The position numbers and the translations under genes were made by a program. The notes beneath the pieces were generated by a model. That model did not search any database. It was not told where the DNA came from and worked only from the letters and a program-made list of their open reading frames with translations. Positions 26,737-33,485 of a stretch of DNA of 64,000 bases are shown piece by piece. Where the stretch lies: contig NZ_FTNF01000024.1 in NCBI RefSeq assembly GCF_900156065.1, forward strand, positions 1-64,000, read 5' to 3'. Origin of the DNA: Micromonospora avicenniae (GTDB taxonomy: Bacteria > Actinomycetota > Actinomycetes > Mycobacteriales > Micromonosporaceae). Position 1 is the stretch's first letter; each line of letters begins with the position of its first letter.

Positions 26737-27099
26737 GTGGTTCATCCATCAGCTGACAACCCCGTCGTCGCCGTACGCGTCGAGCGCGTGGGCGACCAGT
26801 ACAGCGTTCACCTGCGCCGGTCTGACGGCAAGCTGTCGGTGACGCACGGGGCGCAGGTCACCGGCGGCCTTCGCTACCCGGGTGACGTGCTGGTGCACCT
26901 GCTCGCCAACGGCGTGCCGATGGAGGACGCGGCGCATTGTGTCGAGGAGTTGGAGCCGGGTTTCGACGCGTCGGTGGAGCTGAACAGGCGGTCCGAGACC
27001 GACATGGCTGCCTGGCGGATGGCCGACCACCTTCGGCGGGAGCAGCTCAAGGCGCAGTTTCGACGGGACCGCGGCAGCAATCCGGCGATCCACGACTGA
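26737..27099 (+). CDS. Small protein of unknown function
   Basis: A 120-residue soluble acidic/basic protein that I do not recognise. The first 45 residues look beta-rich (AVRVERVGDQYSVHLRR) and the rest helical, with a charged end (DHLRREQLKAQFRRDRG). It starts at a GTG. Codon use is typical of the window, so it is probably real. It lies 60 bp after the methyltransferase and 15 bp before the GrpB-like gene; no shared function is evident. Confidence 0.6.
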   Translation: MVHPSADNPVVAVRVERVGDQYSVHLRRSDGKLSVTHGAQVTGGLRYPGDVLVHLLANGVPMEDAAHCVEELEPGFDASVELNRRSETDMAAWRMADHLRREQLKAQFRRDRGSNPAIHD

Positions 27100-27114
27100 C
27101 CGCGACCGGACCCC

Positions 27115-27657
27115 GTGCGGGACGCGCCACGAGTTGCGCGGCCGGAATGGCAGGCGAACGGTAGAGCTGGTCAGCAGCGGCTGTTGTCGGAGGTGCTGCC
27201 TTCGGCGCTGAGCATCGAGCACTTCGGGTCTACCAGCATTCCCGGAGTAGCGGCCAAGCCCATCATCGACATCCTGGCGGTAGTAGCTGAGGTTGACGGG
27301 GTAGTCGCCGACCTCCGACCTCTTGAGCAGCTTGGGTACGTCTACCGTCCGATGGCCTTCCCCGAGGACGATGATCACTTGTTCTTCGCGAAAGACACCG
27401 ACGGGAAGCGAAGCCACCACCTACACGTCTTCGGCGCCACGTCGCTGGTGCCCGAGGCGAACCGAGTCTTTCGCGCCTACGTCGCGGCCAATCCCGACGC
27501 TGCCCGCCGCTACGAGGCGGCAAAGAGGCGTGCGGCCGAGTTGCATTCCCACAGCCGGGCGCAGTACGGCGCCGCGAAGGAAGAAATGATGACGCAGTTG
27601 TCGGCCGAGGCCCGCCTGTGGAGCCTTTCGGCAGGGCACCAGTCGGCACAGGGTTAG
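27115..27657 (+). CDS. GrpB-family nucleotidyltransferase-fold protein
   Basis: A 180-residue protein of the GrpB/UPF0157 family, which has a nucleotidyltransferase-like fold. IEHFGSTSIPGVAAKPIIDILA is the conserved block, with the GST and the aspartate of PIIDI in place. HHLHVFG is the second signature. The N-terminus is short and irregular: PEWQANGRAGQQRLL stands where relatives have a longer PxW start, so the true start could differ or the 5' end may be worn. GC at third positions is a little lower than neighbours. Function of the family is unknown; some members are fused to kinases. Confidence 0.8.
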   Translation: MRDAPRVARPEWQANGRAGQQRLLSEVLPSALSIEHFGSTSIPGVAAKPIIDILAVVAEVDGVVADLRPLEQLGYVYRPMAFPEDDDHLFFAKDTDGKRSHHLHVFGATSLVPEANRVFRAYVAANPDAARRYEAAKRRAAELHSHSRAQYGAAKEEMMTQLSAEARLWSLSAGHQSAQG

Positions 27658-27663
27658 AACTTT

Positions 27664-28929
27664 TCAGTCAGCCAACAGCGACCCGTCCAGCTGTCGTCGG
27701 ACCAGCGCCATCGTCAATGACCCCGCGAGGAGGAACAGCACGCCGAGAAGGATCCAACCGGGCAAACCGTGCTCGATCGCGGTCGCCGTCACGACCAGCG
27801 GCGCGAGCATCGAGCCCAGTGCCGCTCCGGTCTGGCTGACACCCTGGTACGCGCCGACGTTGGCCGGGTCGGCAAGCTCGAAGGCGAGCGTCCAACTGCC
27901 TGCCTCGGACAGGATCTCGGCGAGGCTGTGTGCCACGGTCGCGAGCGTCAGCATCACCACGACGACAGCGATCGCGCCGTGGGCGGACATGGCGTACAGG
28001 CCGCAGGCCAGCGCGAGCAAGGTACCGGCCCCGGCGACCGCGCGGCCCGCCGAGCGGATGGCTTTCGCTCCGCGTGCCGCCCAGACCTGAAGTAGCGACA
28101 CGATGACGGTGTTCAATGCCAGCAGCGCCGCGATGGTCGCCGCAGGTGCCTTCGTCGAACCGGCGACCCAGAGTGGTACCCCCACCGTGAGCATGCCGAC
28201 TTGCATGCTCATCACGGCGTAGAGGCCGGTGATGGCCAAGTAGGTCCGGTCGCGCAGTGGTGATTGGCGTACGCCGGCCGGCCGAGACCCGTTGGCCGCG
28301 CGGGGCTCGGCACCGCGGTCCATCCGGCGCAGCAAGAGTGCGGAGACGAACAGCAGTGCTCCGGTGGTGAGCATCGCCAGCAGATATGCCGGTTTCGTGT
28401 CGAGCACGAGGGCGACGGCTGCCAGCCCGGTTCCCGCGCCGATGAAGGCGTTGGTGACCACTCGCAGACGGGCGCGTATCTCCACGCGGTCCGGGCCGGT
28501 GAACGACTCGGCAATCATCGTCGTCAGGGCGGTGCGCTGCATGGCCTGTTGCCCGACGGCGGCGCAGGCGACGACAACGAACGCGGCCGGGGTGTGCACC
28601 AGGAGGTAGGCCACCAGCGCCAGGCCCTGGCCGGCGGTCGTGACGAGCAGCACCCGGCGCGCGCCGACGACACGGGCCAGGTGGCCCGCAGCGAACGCAG
28701 CGGGGACGGCGACCGCCCCGGCGATCGCCAACCCGAACCCGACCGTGGTCGTGGCGAAGCCGGCGACGTGGGTGAAGAACAGCACGCTGACGCTGAAGAA
28801 GACTCCCTTGGAAAGCGAGCTGGTCATGGTGGCCCAGGTCAGCGCGCGGGCGATGGGATCGTCCGGACGTAGGTACCGCCGAACCCAGCCGGCCGCCGCC
28901 GACCTGTGGCGGTCTGTCACAAGAAGCAT
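27664..28929 (-). CDS. MFS transporter
   Basis: A 421-residue membrane protein with 11-12 hydrophobic segments. It resembles multidrug-efflux MFS proteins of actinobacteria; the helix carrying AEILSEAGSWTLAFELADPANVGAYQGV is a conserved block in that group. The ATG at 28929 is chosen because upstream in-frame sequence overlaps the divergent regulator. The 57-bp gap to the DUF5937/HTH gene suggests control by that regulator. Convergent with the GrpB-like gene, 6 bp apart. Substrate is unknown. Confidence 0.88.
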   Translation of the reverse strand: MLLVTDRHRSAAAGWVRRYLRPDDPIARALTWATMTSSLSKGVFFSVSVLFFTHVAGFATTTVGFGLAIAGAVAVPAAFAAGHLARVVGARRVLLVTTAGQGLALVAYLLVHTPAAFVVVACAAVGQQAMQRTALTTMIAESFTGPDRVEIRARLRVVTNAFIGAGTGLAAVALVLDTKPAYLLAMLTTGALLFVSALLLRRMDRGAEPRAANGSRPAGVRQSPLRDRTYLAITGLYAVMSMQVGMLTVGVPLWVAGSTKAPAATIAALLALNTVIVSLLQVWAARGAKAIRSAGRAVAGAGTLLALACGLYAMSAHGAIAVVVVMLTLATVAHSLAEILSEAGSWTLAFELADPANVGAYQGVSQTGAALGSMLAPLVVTATAIEHGLPGWILLGVLFLLAGSLTMALVRRQLDGSLLAD

Positions 28930-28986
28930 GCCGTCAGTTGTCGCAGCGTACCGGCCGACCACGCCAACGATGTAGCCTTTTGCTTC

Positions 28987-29958
28987 ATGGTCCGGTACGA
29001 GCTGCTCGGCATGGATGTGGCCGATCTCCGATTCGCGGTGTCCCCGCTCAACGAGGCGGTGCTGTCCCTGCGGGCTTGGCGCGATCCAGGGCGATTTCCG
29101 CTGCATTTGCGCTGGCTACGCACGCTCGAAGCCGTGCGCGGCAGACTTGACGAGGCCATGCTGCTCGCATTGACGGACGTACGGCTGTGGACACCCGATT
29201 TTCTCAACCCGCGTCCGCACTCACCGCTGACCCGCTTCGACGACGAACTCGCGAAACTGGCCGGTACCGACCTGACGGTCATCGAACGAGACCTGCGAGC
29301 GGTGCACGGCGCGATGCCACTTCCCGAACCACTACAGGGTTCCGCCACAGAGGTACTCAACCGGATCATCGATGCGCTCACCGCGTACTGGCGGTTGTGC
29401 TTCGAGCCTCACTGGCCACGGATGCGGGCGATCCTCGAAGGCGACGTCACGTTCCGCGGACGACAAATCGCCCAGCGGGGTCTCGCCACGATGCTCAGCG
29501 GATTGTCGGACACGGTGCGGCTCGTCGGAAACGTGGTCGAGGTACGGCTGCGCTCGAAGCTCGACTACGCGCGACCGGCAAATGGCGAGCTGACCCTGGT
29601 GCCGAGCCTGTGGGCCGTCAACGCCTCGACACCCATCTCGGCCGACGAGTCACCAATGATCCTCTATCCAGCGCGTGGCGCGGCGACCTTGTGGGAGCCG
29701 CAGGCTTTGCCCGCGCCGGACGGTCTCGCAGGACTTCTGGGCACCACTCGGGCCGGTCTGCTCAGCCATCTCGACACGCCCGCCTCCTCCACCGAGTTGG
29801 CTGCCCGCCTCGGCGTCACCCCGACAGCGGTCAATCAGCACCTTCGAGCATTGCGTGCCGGCGGACTGCTGGTCGGCACCCGACACGGCCGATCGGTGCT
29901 CTACCGCCGCTCCGACCTCGGCGACATGTTGGTTGCCTCGGCCGCTCCGCATTCGTGA
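28987..29958 (+). CDS. DUF5937/ArsR-type winged-helix regulator
   Basis: A 323-residue regulator. The N-terminal about 240 residues match the DUF5937 layout (LRFAVSPLNEAVLSLRAW, LTRFDDELAKLAG, AYWRLCFEPHWPRM). The C-terminal ArsR-like HTH is at about 250-320, with LAARLGVTPTAVNQHLRALRAGGLL as the recognition segment and a wing in GRSVLYRR. No ribosome site precedes the ATG, and a TAnnnT box TAGCCT (28973-28978) lies 8 nt before it, so the mRNA is probably leaderless. It likely controls the divergent MFS gene. Confidence 0.88.
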   Translation: MVRYELLGMDVADLRFAVSPLNEAVLSLRAWRDPGRFPLHLRWLRTLEAVRGRLDEAMLLALTDVRLWTPDFLNPRPHSPLTRFDDELAKLAGTDLTVIERDLRAVHGAMPLPEPLQGSATEVLNRIIDALTAYWRLCFEPHWPRMRAILEGDVTFRGRQIAQRGLATMLSGLSDTVRLVGNVVEVRLRSKLDYARPANGELTLVPSLWAVNASTPISADESPMILYPARGAATLWEPQALPAPDGLAGLLGTTRAGLLSHLDTPASSTELAARLGVTPTAVNQHLRALRAGGLLVGTRHGRSVLYRRSDLGDMLVASAAPHS

Positions 29959-30055
29959 GGCCCTCGTAGGCTGGGTGGCCGCGAACTACTACCGAGCCGC
30001 GAGACGAGCCCAGCCCTTGAGCGACAGAAGAATCAGGAACGGAGACCCAGGGACG

Positions 30056-30343
30056 TCACGAACGGTACACATCCCTTCGATGATCAATGTCCACAACGGT
30101 CACGGTGTGGTTGTCGTCGTCGATGCGGTAGATGATCCGGTAGGTGCCTCGCCGGGCACTGAACCGATCAGACAACGGCGGCAGCAAGCGCTTCCTGATT
30201 CGATAGGGCTCTCGAACCAACGGCCCGGTCATGAACTCGTACGCGGCGACCGCGACGGCCTCCGGCAACCGTTCGGCGAGCGCTCGACGGACGGTCGGCG
30301 TGGTGCGCAGCGTGTACGGATCCTCCGGCAGCCGGGGACTCAC
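30056..30343 (-). CDS. relE: RelE/ParE-family toxin
   Basis: A 95-residue RelE-superfamily protein. The typical end YRIIYRIDDDNHTVTVVDIDHRRDVYR holds the conserved basic and aromatic residues used to bind mRNA on the ribosome; PYRIRKRLLPPLSDRFSARRGTYR is the central sheet. It should cut translated mRNA when free of antitoxin. The GTG start overlaps the antitoxin stop as GTGA, so toxin translation depends on antitoxin translation. Antitoxin-first order is standard. Confidence 0.92.
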   Translation of the reverse strand: MSPRLPEDPYTLRTTPTVRRALAERLPEAVAVAAYEFMTGPLVREPYRIRKRLLPPLSDRFSARRGTYRIIYRIDDDNHTVTVVDIDHRRDVYRS

Positions 30344-30624
30344 GCGGCCGAGGCGCGACGGGCGCGAATGGTCTCCGCAAGCTGGTCGGCGGACACCTCT
30401 TCACCTCGGGCCAGTTCCGCGTCGGATTCGGCCAGCCGTCGCAGGGTGCCCGCATCCCCGAGAACCGCGACGGTTTCCTCCAGACGCTCCAAGTCCTCCA
30501 CCGAAACCAGCACGGCGGACGGCCGACCATGCACGGTCACAGTCACCCGCTCGTGGTGGTCGTGCACCCGCCCCACCAGCTCAGAGAGCCGGGCCTTCAC
30601 TTCCCCCAACGGCAGCATCGTCAT
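30340..30624 (-). CDS. Phd/YefM-family antitoxin
   Basis: A 94-residue antitoxin. LPLGEVKARLSELVGRVHDHHERVTVTVHGRPSAVLVS is the Phd/YefM DNA-binding fold; the helical C-terminus (ELARGEEVSADQLAETIRARR) should wrap the toxin. ATG 30624 begins MTMLP as in relatives. A palindrome GGTCA-6-TGACC touches the start codon and is probably its own operator, giving the usual negative autoregulation with toxin as co-repressor. Confidence 0.92.
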   Translation of the reverse strand: MTMLPLGEVKARLSELVGRVHDHHERVTVTVHGRPSAVLVSVEDLERLEETVAVLGDAGTLRRLAESDAELARGEEVSADQLAETIRARRASAA

Positions 30625-30640
30625 GGTCACAAGTATGACC
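30625..30640. promoter_or_regulatory. Candidate antitoxin operator
   Basis: Perfect 5-bp arms GGTCA/TGACC with a 6-bp spacer (CAAGTA) directly upstream of the Phd/YefM start. The location and symmetry fit a conditional-cooperativity operator. The gap to the next gene upstream (218 bp) has no other visible feature. Confidence 0.5.
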
Positions 30641-30842
30641 AAACCTGTCGGAACATCCACCGTTCCTCTAGATGCCACGCCGACGGTTCGCATGGTGACC
30701 ACATTCCGCCACGAACCAGCAGGTCAGGAAGGTGCGTGGGCCGGAGGTACCACCAGGCGAACCACACCGCCACGATCGCCGGTGAGCCGCTGCCGCTGCA
30801 TTCGCATAGTTCCTGAAGGGTGCTGGAAGCCTGATGGCGGAG

Positions 30843-31373
30843 CTACGAGTCGTCGAAGATGTCTTCGAGCACGAGTCGTGCCCGGCCGGGGACCTCCTCC
30901 TCCGGAAAGATTTCCGTGCACAGGGCGAGGACCTGCTCCGCGCTGGTCAACCCGAGGTGGTCGACCAGGAAGCGGATGTCCTCGGCGTCCCGCCGCCGTG
31001 CGGCAAGCACCTTCATGGCCAGCAGATGTTCCGGAGACGCCGCCGCCACCCGCAGACCGGGGTGGTCGAAGACGCGGGGAGCCGTCGCATCGCCCCCTGG
31101 AGCGACATAGGCACTCGCCTGCTCGTTGAGCCACCAATGCGGCAGGCCCAGTTCATCCGCCACCGCACGAGCCTCATCGAGCACGATGCCATGAGGTTGG
31201 AACACCGCGTCGATGTCCCGAGTAGCCCGCCGGGCGTCGTAGGCCAAGGCCATCGCCGCCCCGCCGAAAATATAGAGGTCCGCGACCACACCTCGCCTCG
31301 ACAGCCGGTCCCCGAGCCGGCGGAAGGCATCCTCGATCGCGGCGCGGTCCAGCAGTGGATCACTGACGCTCAC
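30843..31373 (-). CDS. DUF6036-type nucleotidyltransferase-fold protein
   Basis: A 176-residue protein with a minimal nucleotidyltransferase fold. YIFGGAAMALAYDARRATRDIDAVF holds the GG(A/S) and DxD motifs of the AbiEii/DUF6036 group, and LLAMKVLAARRRDAEDIRFL is the conserved helix after it. Related proteins are toxins of type IV-like TA systems or MNT-type antitoxins that modify a partner. The GTG start overlaps the stop of the preceding 130-170-residue unknown gene (GTGA). Activity is not shown. Confidence 0.8.
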   Translation of the reverse strand: MSVSDPLLDRAAIEDAFRRLGDRLSRRGVVADLYIFGGAAMALAYDARRATRDIDAVFQPHGIVLDEARAVADELGLPHWWLNEQASAYVAPGGDATAPRVFDHPGLRVAAASPEHLLAMKVLAARRRDAEDIRFLVDHLGLTSAEQVLALCTEIFPEEEVPGRARLVLEDIFDDS

Positions 31374-31879
31374 GCGACGTTCAACTCCTGCGCCGAGACG
31401 TACACGCCTCGACGACGGAATGCTGCTGGCGCGTGTACCACCGCGTCGACCCGGGCGGCCGGGGTGTTGAAGGGGAACCAGAACTGCCGGAGCGACCGCG
31501 CCTCGACCCACGGCGGAGCACCCCGCCCATCCTTGGCTGCCAGGTGTTCCGTCAATGCCGCCAGGAACACGTCCCAGCGCTCGTCGCCGGTGGTCGTCGG
31601 TTCCTGGTCCAATAGACCGGCGCGCATCTCGGCTGGTTCCCAGCGGTACTCCTCAAGGAACTCGGCCACCAACCGCCACCGTCGCGTCTCGTCGGATCCG
31701 ACGAGCAGAGCAGCTAGGCGTGCCACCGTCAGTGGCTCGTATCTCGCGGCGCGGTTCCTCACTCCCTTGACGCTAGTACATTCGACGGCGAACTCGCGGC
31801 CAGCCACAGTCCTCGCCGAGGAGCCGAGCAGCGCGTCATAACACGCCGAGGTCGACTGATTCACACGAGAGATCAACAA
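31370..31879 (-). CDS. Unknown protein coupled to nucleotidyltransferase
   Basis: Up to 169 residues; the true start may be an internal GTG near 31762 or 31771, as the first 36-39 residues look non-coding and begin only 3 bp from the tRNA gene. The conserved-looking part is PLTVARLAALLVGSDETRRWRLVAEFLEEYRWEP, a helical N-terminal unit, followed by GDERWDVFLAALTEHLAAKDGR, a segment typical of proteins placed beside DUF6036 genes. It may be the antitoxin or antitoxin-like partner. I do not recognise a named family. Confidence 0.65.
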   Translation of the reverse strand: MLISRVNQSTSACYDALLGSSARTVAGREFAVECTSVKGVRNRAARYEPLTVARLAALLVGSDETRRWRLVAEFLEEYRWEPAEMRAGLLDQEPTTTGDERWDVFLAALTEHLAAKDGRGAPPWVEARSLRQFWFPFNTPAARVDAVVHAPAAFRRRGVYVSAQELNVA

Positions 31880-31881
31880 GG

Positions 31882-31955
31882 TGGGGCGGGCGGGACTCGA
31901 ACCCGCGACCGAGGGATTATGAGTCCCCTGCTCTAACCGGCTGAGCTACCGCCCC
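31882..31955 (-). tRNA. tRNA with CAT anticodon (tRNA-Ile2 preferred over elongator Met)
   Basis: A full cloverleaf reads on the minus strand: acceptor GGGGCGG/CCGCCCC, D stem GCTC/GAGC, anticodon loop CTCATAA, T arm GCGGG-TTCGAGT-CCCGC, discriminator A. CCA is not encoded beyond CC. The anticodon stem has the G27-U43 wobble and the variable loop CGGTC found in bacterial tRNA-Ile2, whose CAT is modified to lysidine, so I favour Ile2. Elongator tRNA-Met remains possible. Confidence 0.95.
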
Positions 31956-32130
31956 GGCACCGCGCGGATCTTATCCTGGCCGGTCGATCATCGGCCAGGG
32001 GCGGAACCAGCGCTGTCGCTCATCGGCGTCGCCGGTGTAGCAGCACGATGGGCAACGCGAGGATAACAGCGCGCAGCCTGCCCGCCGGGGCGACGCCCCA
32101 TAACCGGTCCTCGTCGCTCCGGCCGCCGCC

Positions 32131-32197
32131 GGAACGAGCCGGAGCGGCCGGAGCCGGAAGGAGCGGGAGCCGGAACGAGCCGGAGCGGCCGGAGCCG
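32131..32197. repeat. 26-bp direct repeat in GC-rich spacer
   Basis: The same 26-bp sequence occurs at 32131-32156 and 32172-32197 with a 15-bp spacer of similar composition (GGAGC/CCGGA rich). It lies in the 280-bp gap between the tRNA and the FAD oxidase gene. No gene is seen in this gap. Confidence 0.85.
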
Positions 32198-32237
32198 CGC
32201 GCTCATCCGGATCGGGCCGGGGTCGGATAGTCGTCGC

Positions 32238-33485
32238 TCACCTCCCGCCGTCCCGGAGTTGCCTCAGCACCGCGCCTGCGGCCCGCCAGCCGCTCGTCAG
32301 CGCCCCCTGGATGGACGGGCTGTCCCGGTGGTCACCGGCCACGAAGAGCCCGTCGCCGAGCGCCACGGGCTTGCGCAGCCGCCCTTGCGGCGGCGGTGCG
32401 GCGGGCAGCGCCTCGGGAACGGAGACGGTGGTCAGGTGCGTCCAGTCGGCTGTGGACCGTCCGTAGAGCCGCTCCAGTTCCAGCCGTACGGCCGGCTCGG
32501 GTGGGGGCGTCGGACCGACCACCGAGGTGGCCACCAGGTGCCGCCCGGCCGGCGCGTACGTGGGCGCGGCCCGGCTCGCGACCACCGTGTTGGTGATCAA
32601 CTCGCGACGATCGCCGTCGAGGAGCAGGATCGGCTCGTCGACCGGGGGCTGGTCGGTGCTGTGGTAGTAGGTCGTGTAGCTGTGCATGCGTACCGCTCTC
32701 AGGGCCGGTAGCAGTGTGGTCGCCGCCGGCGGGTCGACGGCGACCACGACGGCACGGCAGCGGATGTCGCCGGCCTGGGTGCGGACCCGCCGGGGAGCGA
32801 CCTCGGCGACCGGGGTGTCCAGGTCGATGAGGTCGGCCGGCAGCGGTGCGGCTACCGCCCGCGGCAGCGCTGCCATCCCCTCGGCGGGCAGGCCGTTGCG
32901 GCCGCGCGCGAACGAGCGGAGCACCATCGCGAAGACCCGACTGGAGGTCTCCAGTTCCCGGTCGATGAGAACCCCGGAGAGGAACGGGCGGATCAGCTCC
33001 TCGATGAGCGCGTCGGAGAGCCCGGCGCGGCGCAGCGCGACCTCGGTGGTGATCTCCGGCGCGTCGAGCAGCCTCCCGGCGGGCAGGGTGGCGCAGCCGG
33101 CGGCCAGCCCCGCGAACCGGAGCCGGTCGAGCAGCGTGCCGACCCCGGCGAACGCGGTGCCCGGGGCGGCGACCGGTTCGCGTAGCGGGTTGACGAGCCG
33201 GACCAGCCGGTCACCCTTGCGGACCAGCACACCGGCGGTGAAGTACCCGAGTCGCAGGCTGTTCACGTCGAGCAGGGCGCCGAGCCGTGGGTAGGCGGTG
33301 TTGAGCACCTGGAAGCCGCGGTCCATCAGGTAGCCGTCGACCTCGTCGGTGGCGACCCGGCCGCCGAGCCGGCCGCCGGCCTCCAGCAGCCGCCAGGGCA
33401 CGCCCGCACGGTGCAGCCGGCGGGCGGCCGCGAGGCCGGCCAGCCCGCCGCCGACGATGACCACGTCCGTCTCAGCCAGTGTCAC
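32238..33485 (-). CDS. FAD-dependent oxidase/desaturase-like protein
   Basis: A 415-residue flavoprotein of the amine-oxidase/phytoene-desaturase superfamily. The dinucleotide motif VVIVGGGLAGLAAARRLHRAG is at the N-terminus and the FAD-closing block GLFVAGDHRDSPSIQGALTSG at the end. It resembles the group of NAD(P)-binding 'protoporphyrinogen oxidase-like' proteins of actinobacteria. GTG 33485 is preferred because GGAGGGAC precedes it; GTG 33500 is possible. It overlaps the MMPL gene end by 14 nt, so the two are coupled. The substrate is unknown, perhaps an isoprenoid or lipid. Confidence 0.88.
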   Translation of the reverse strand: MTLAETDVVIVGGGLAGLAAARRLHRAGVPWRLLEAGGRLGGRVATDEVDGYLMDRGFQVLNTAYPRLGALLDVNSLRLGYFTAGVLVRKGDRLVRLVNPLREPVAAPGTAFAGVGTLLDRLRFAGLAAGCATLPAGRLLDAPEITTEVALRRAGLSDALIEELIRPFLSGVLIDRELETSSRVFAMVLRSFARGRNGLPAEGMAALPRAVAAPLPADLIDLDTPVAEVAPRRVRTQAGDIRCRAVVVAVDPPAATTLLPALRAVRMHSYTTYYHSTDQPPVDEPILLLDGDRRELITNTVVASRAAPTYAPAGRHLVATSVVGPTPPPEPAVRLELERLYGRSTADWTHLTTVSVPEALPAAPPPQGRLRKPVALGDGLFVAGDHRDSPSIQGALTSGWRAAGAVLRQLRDGGR

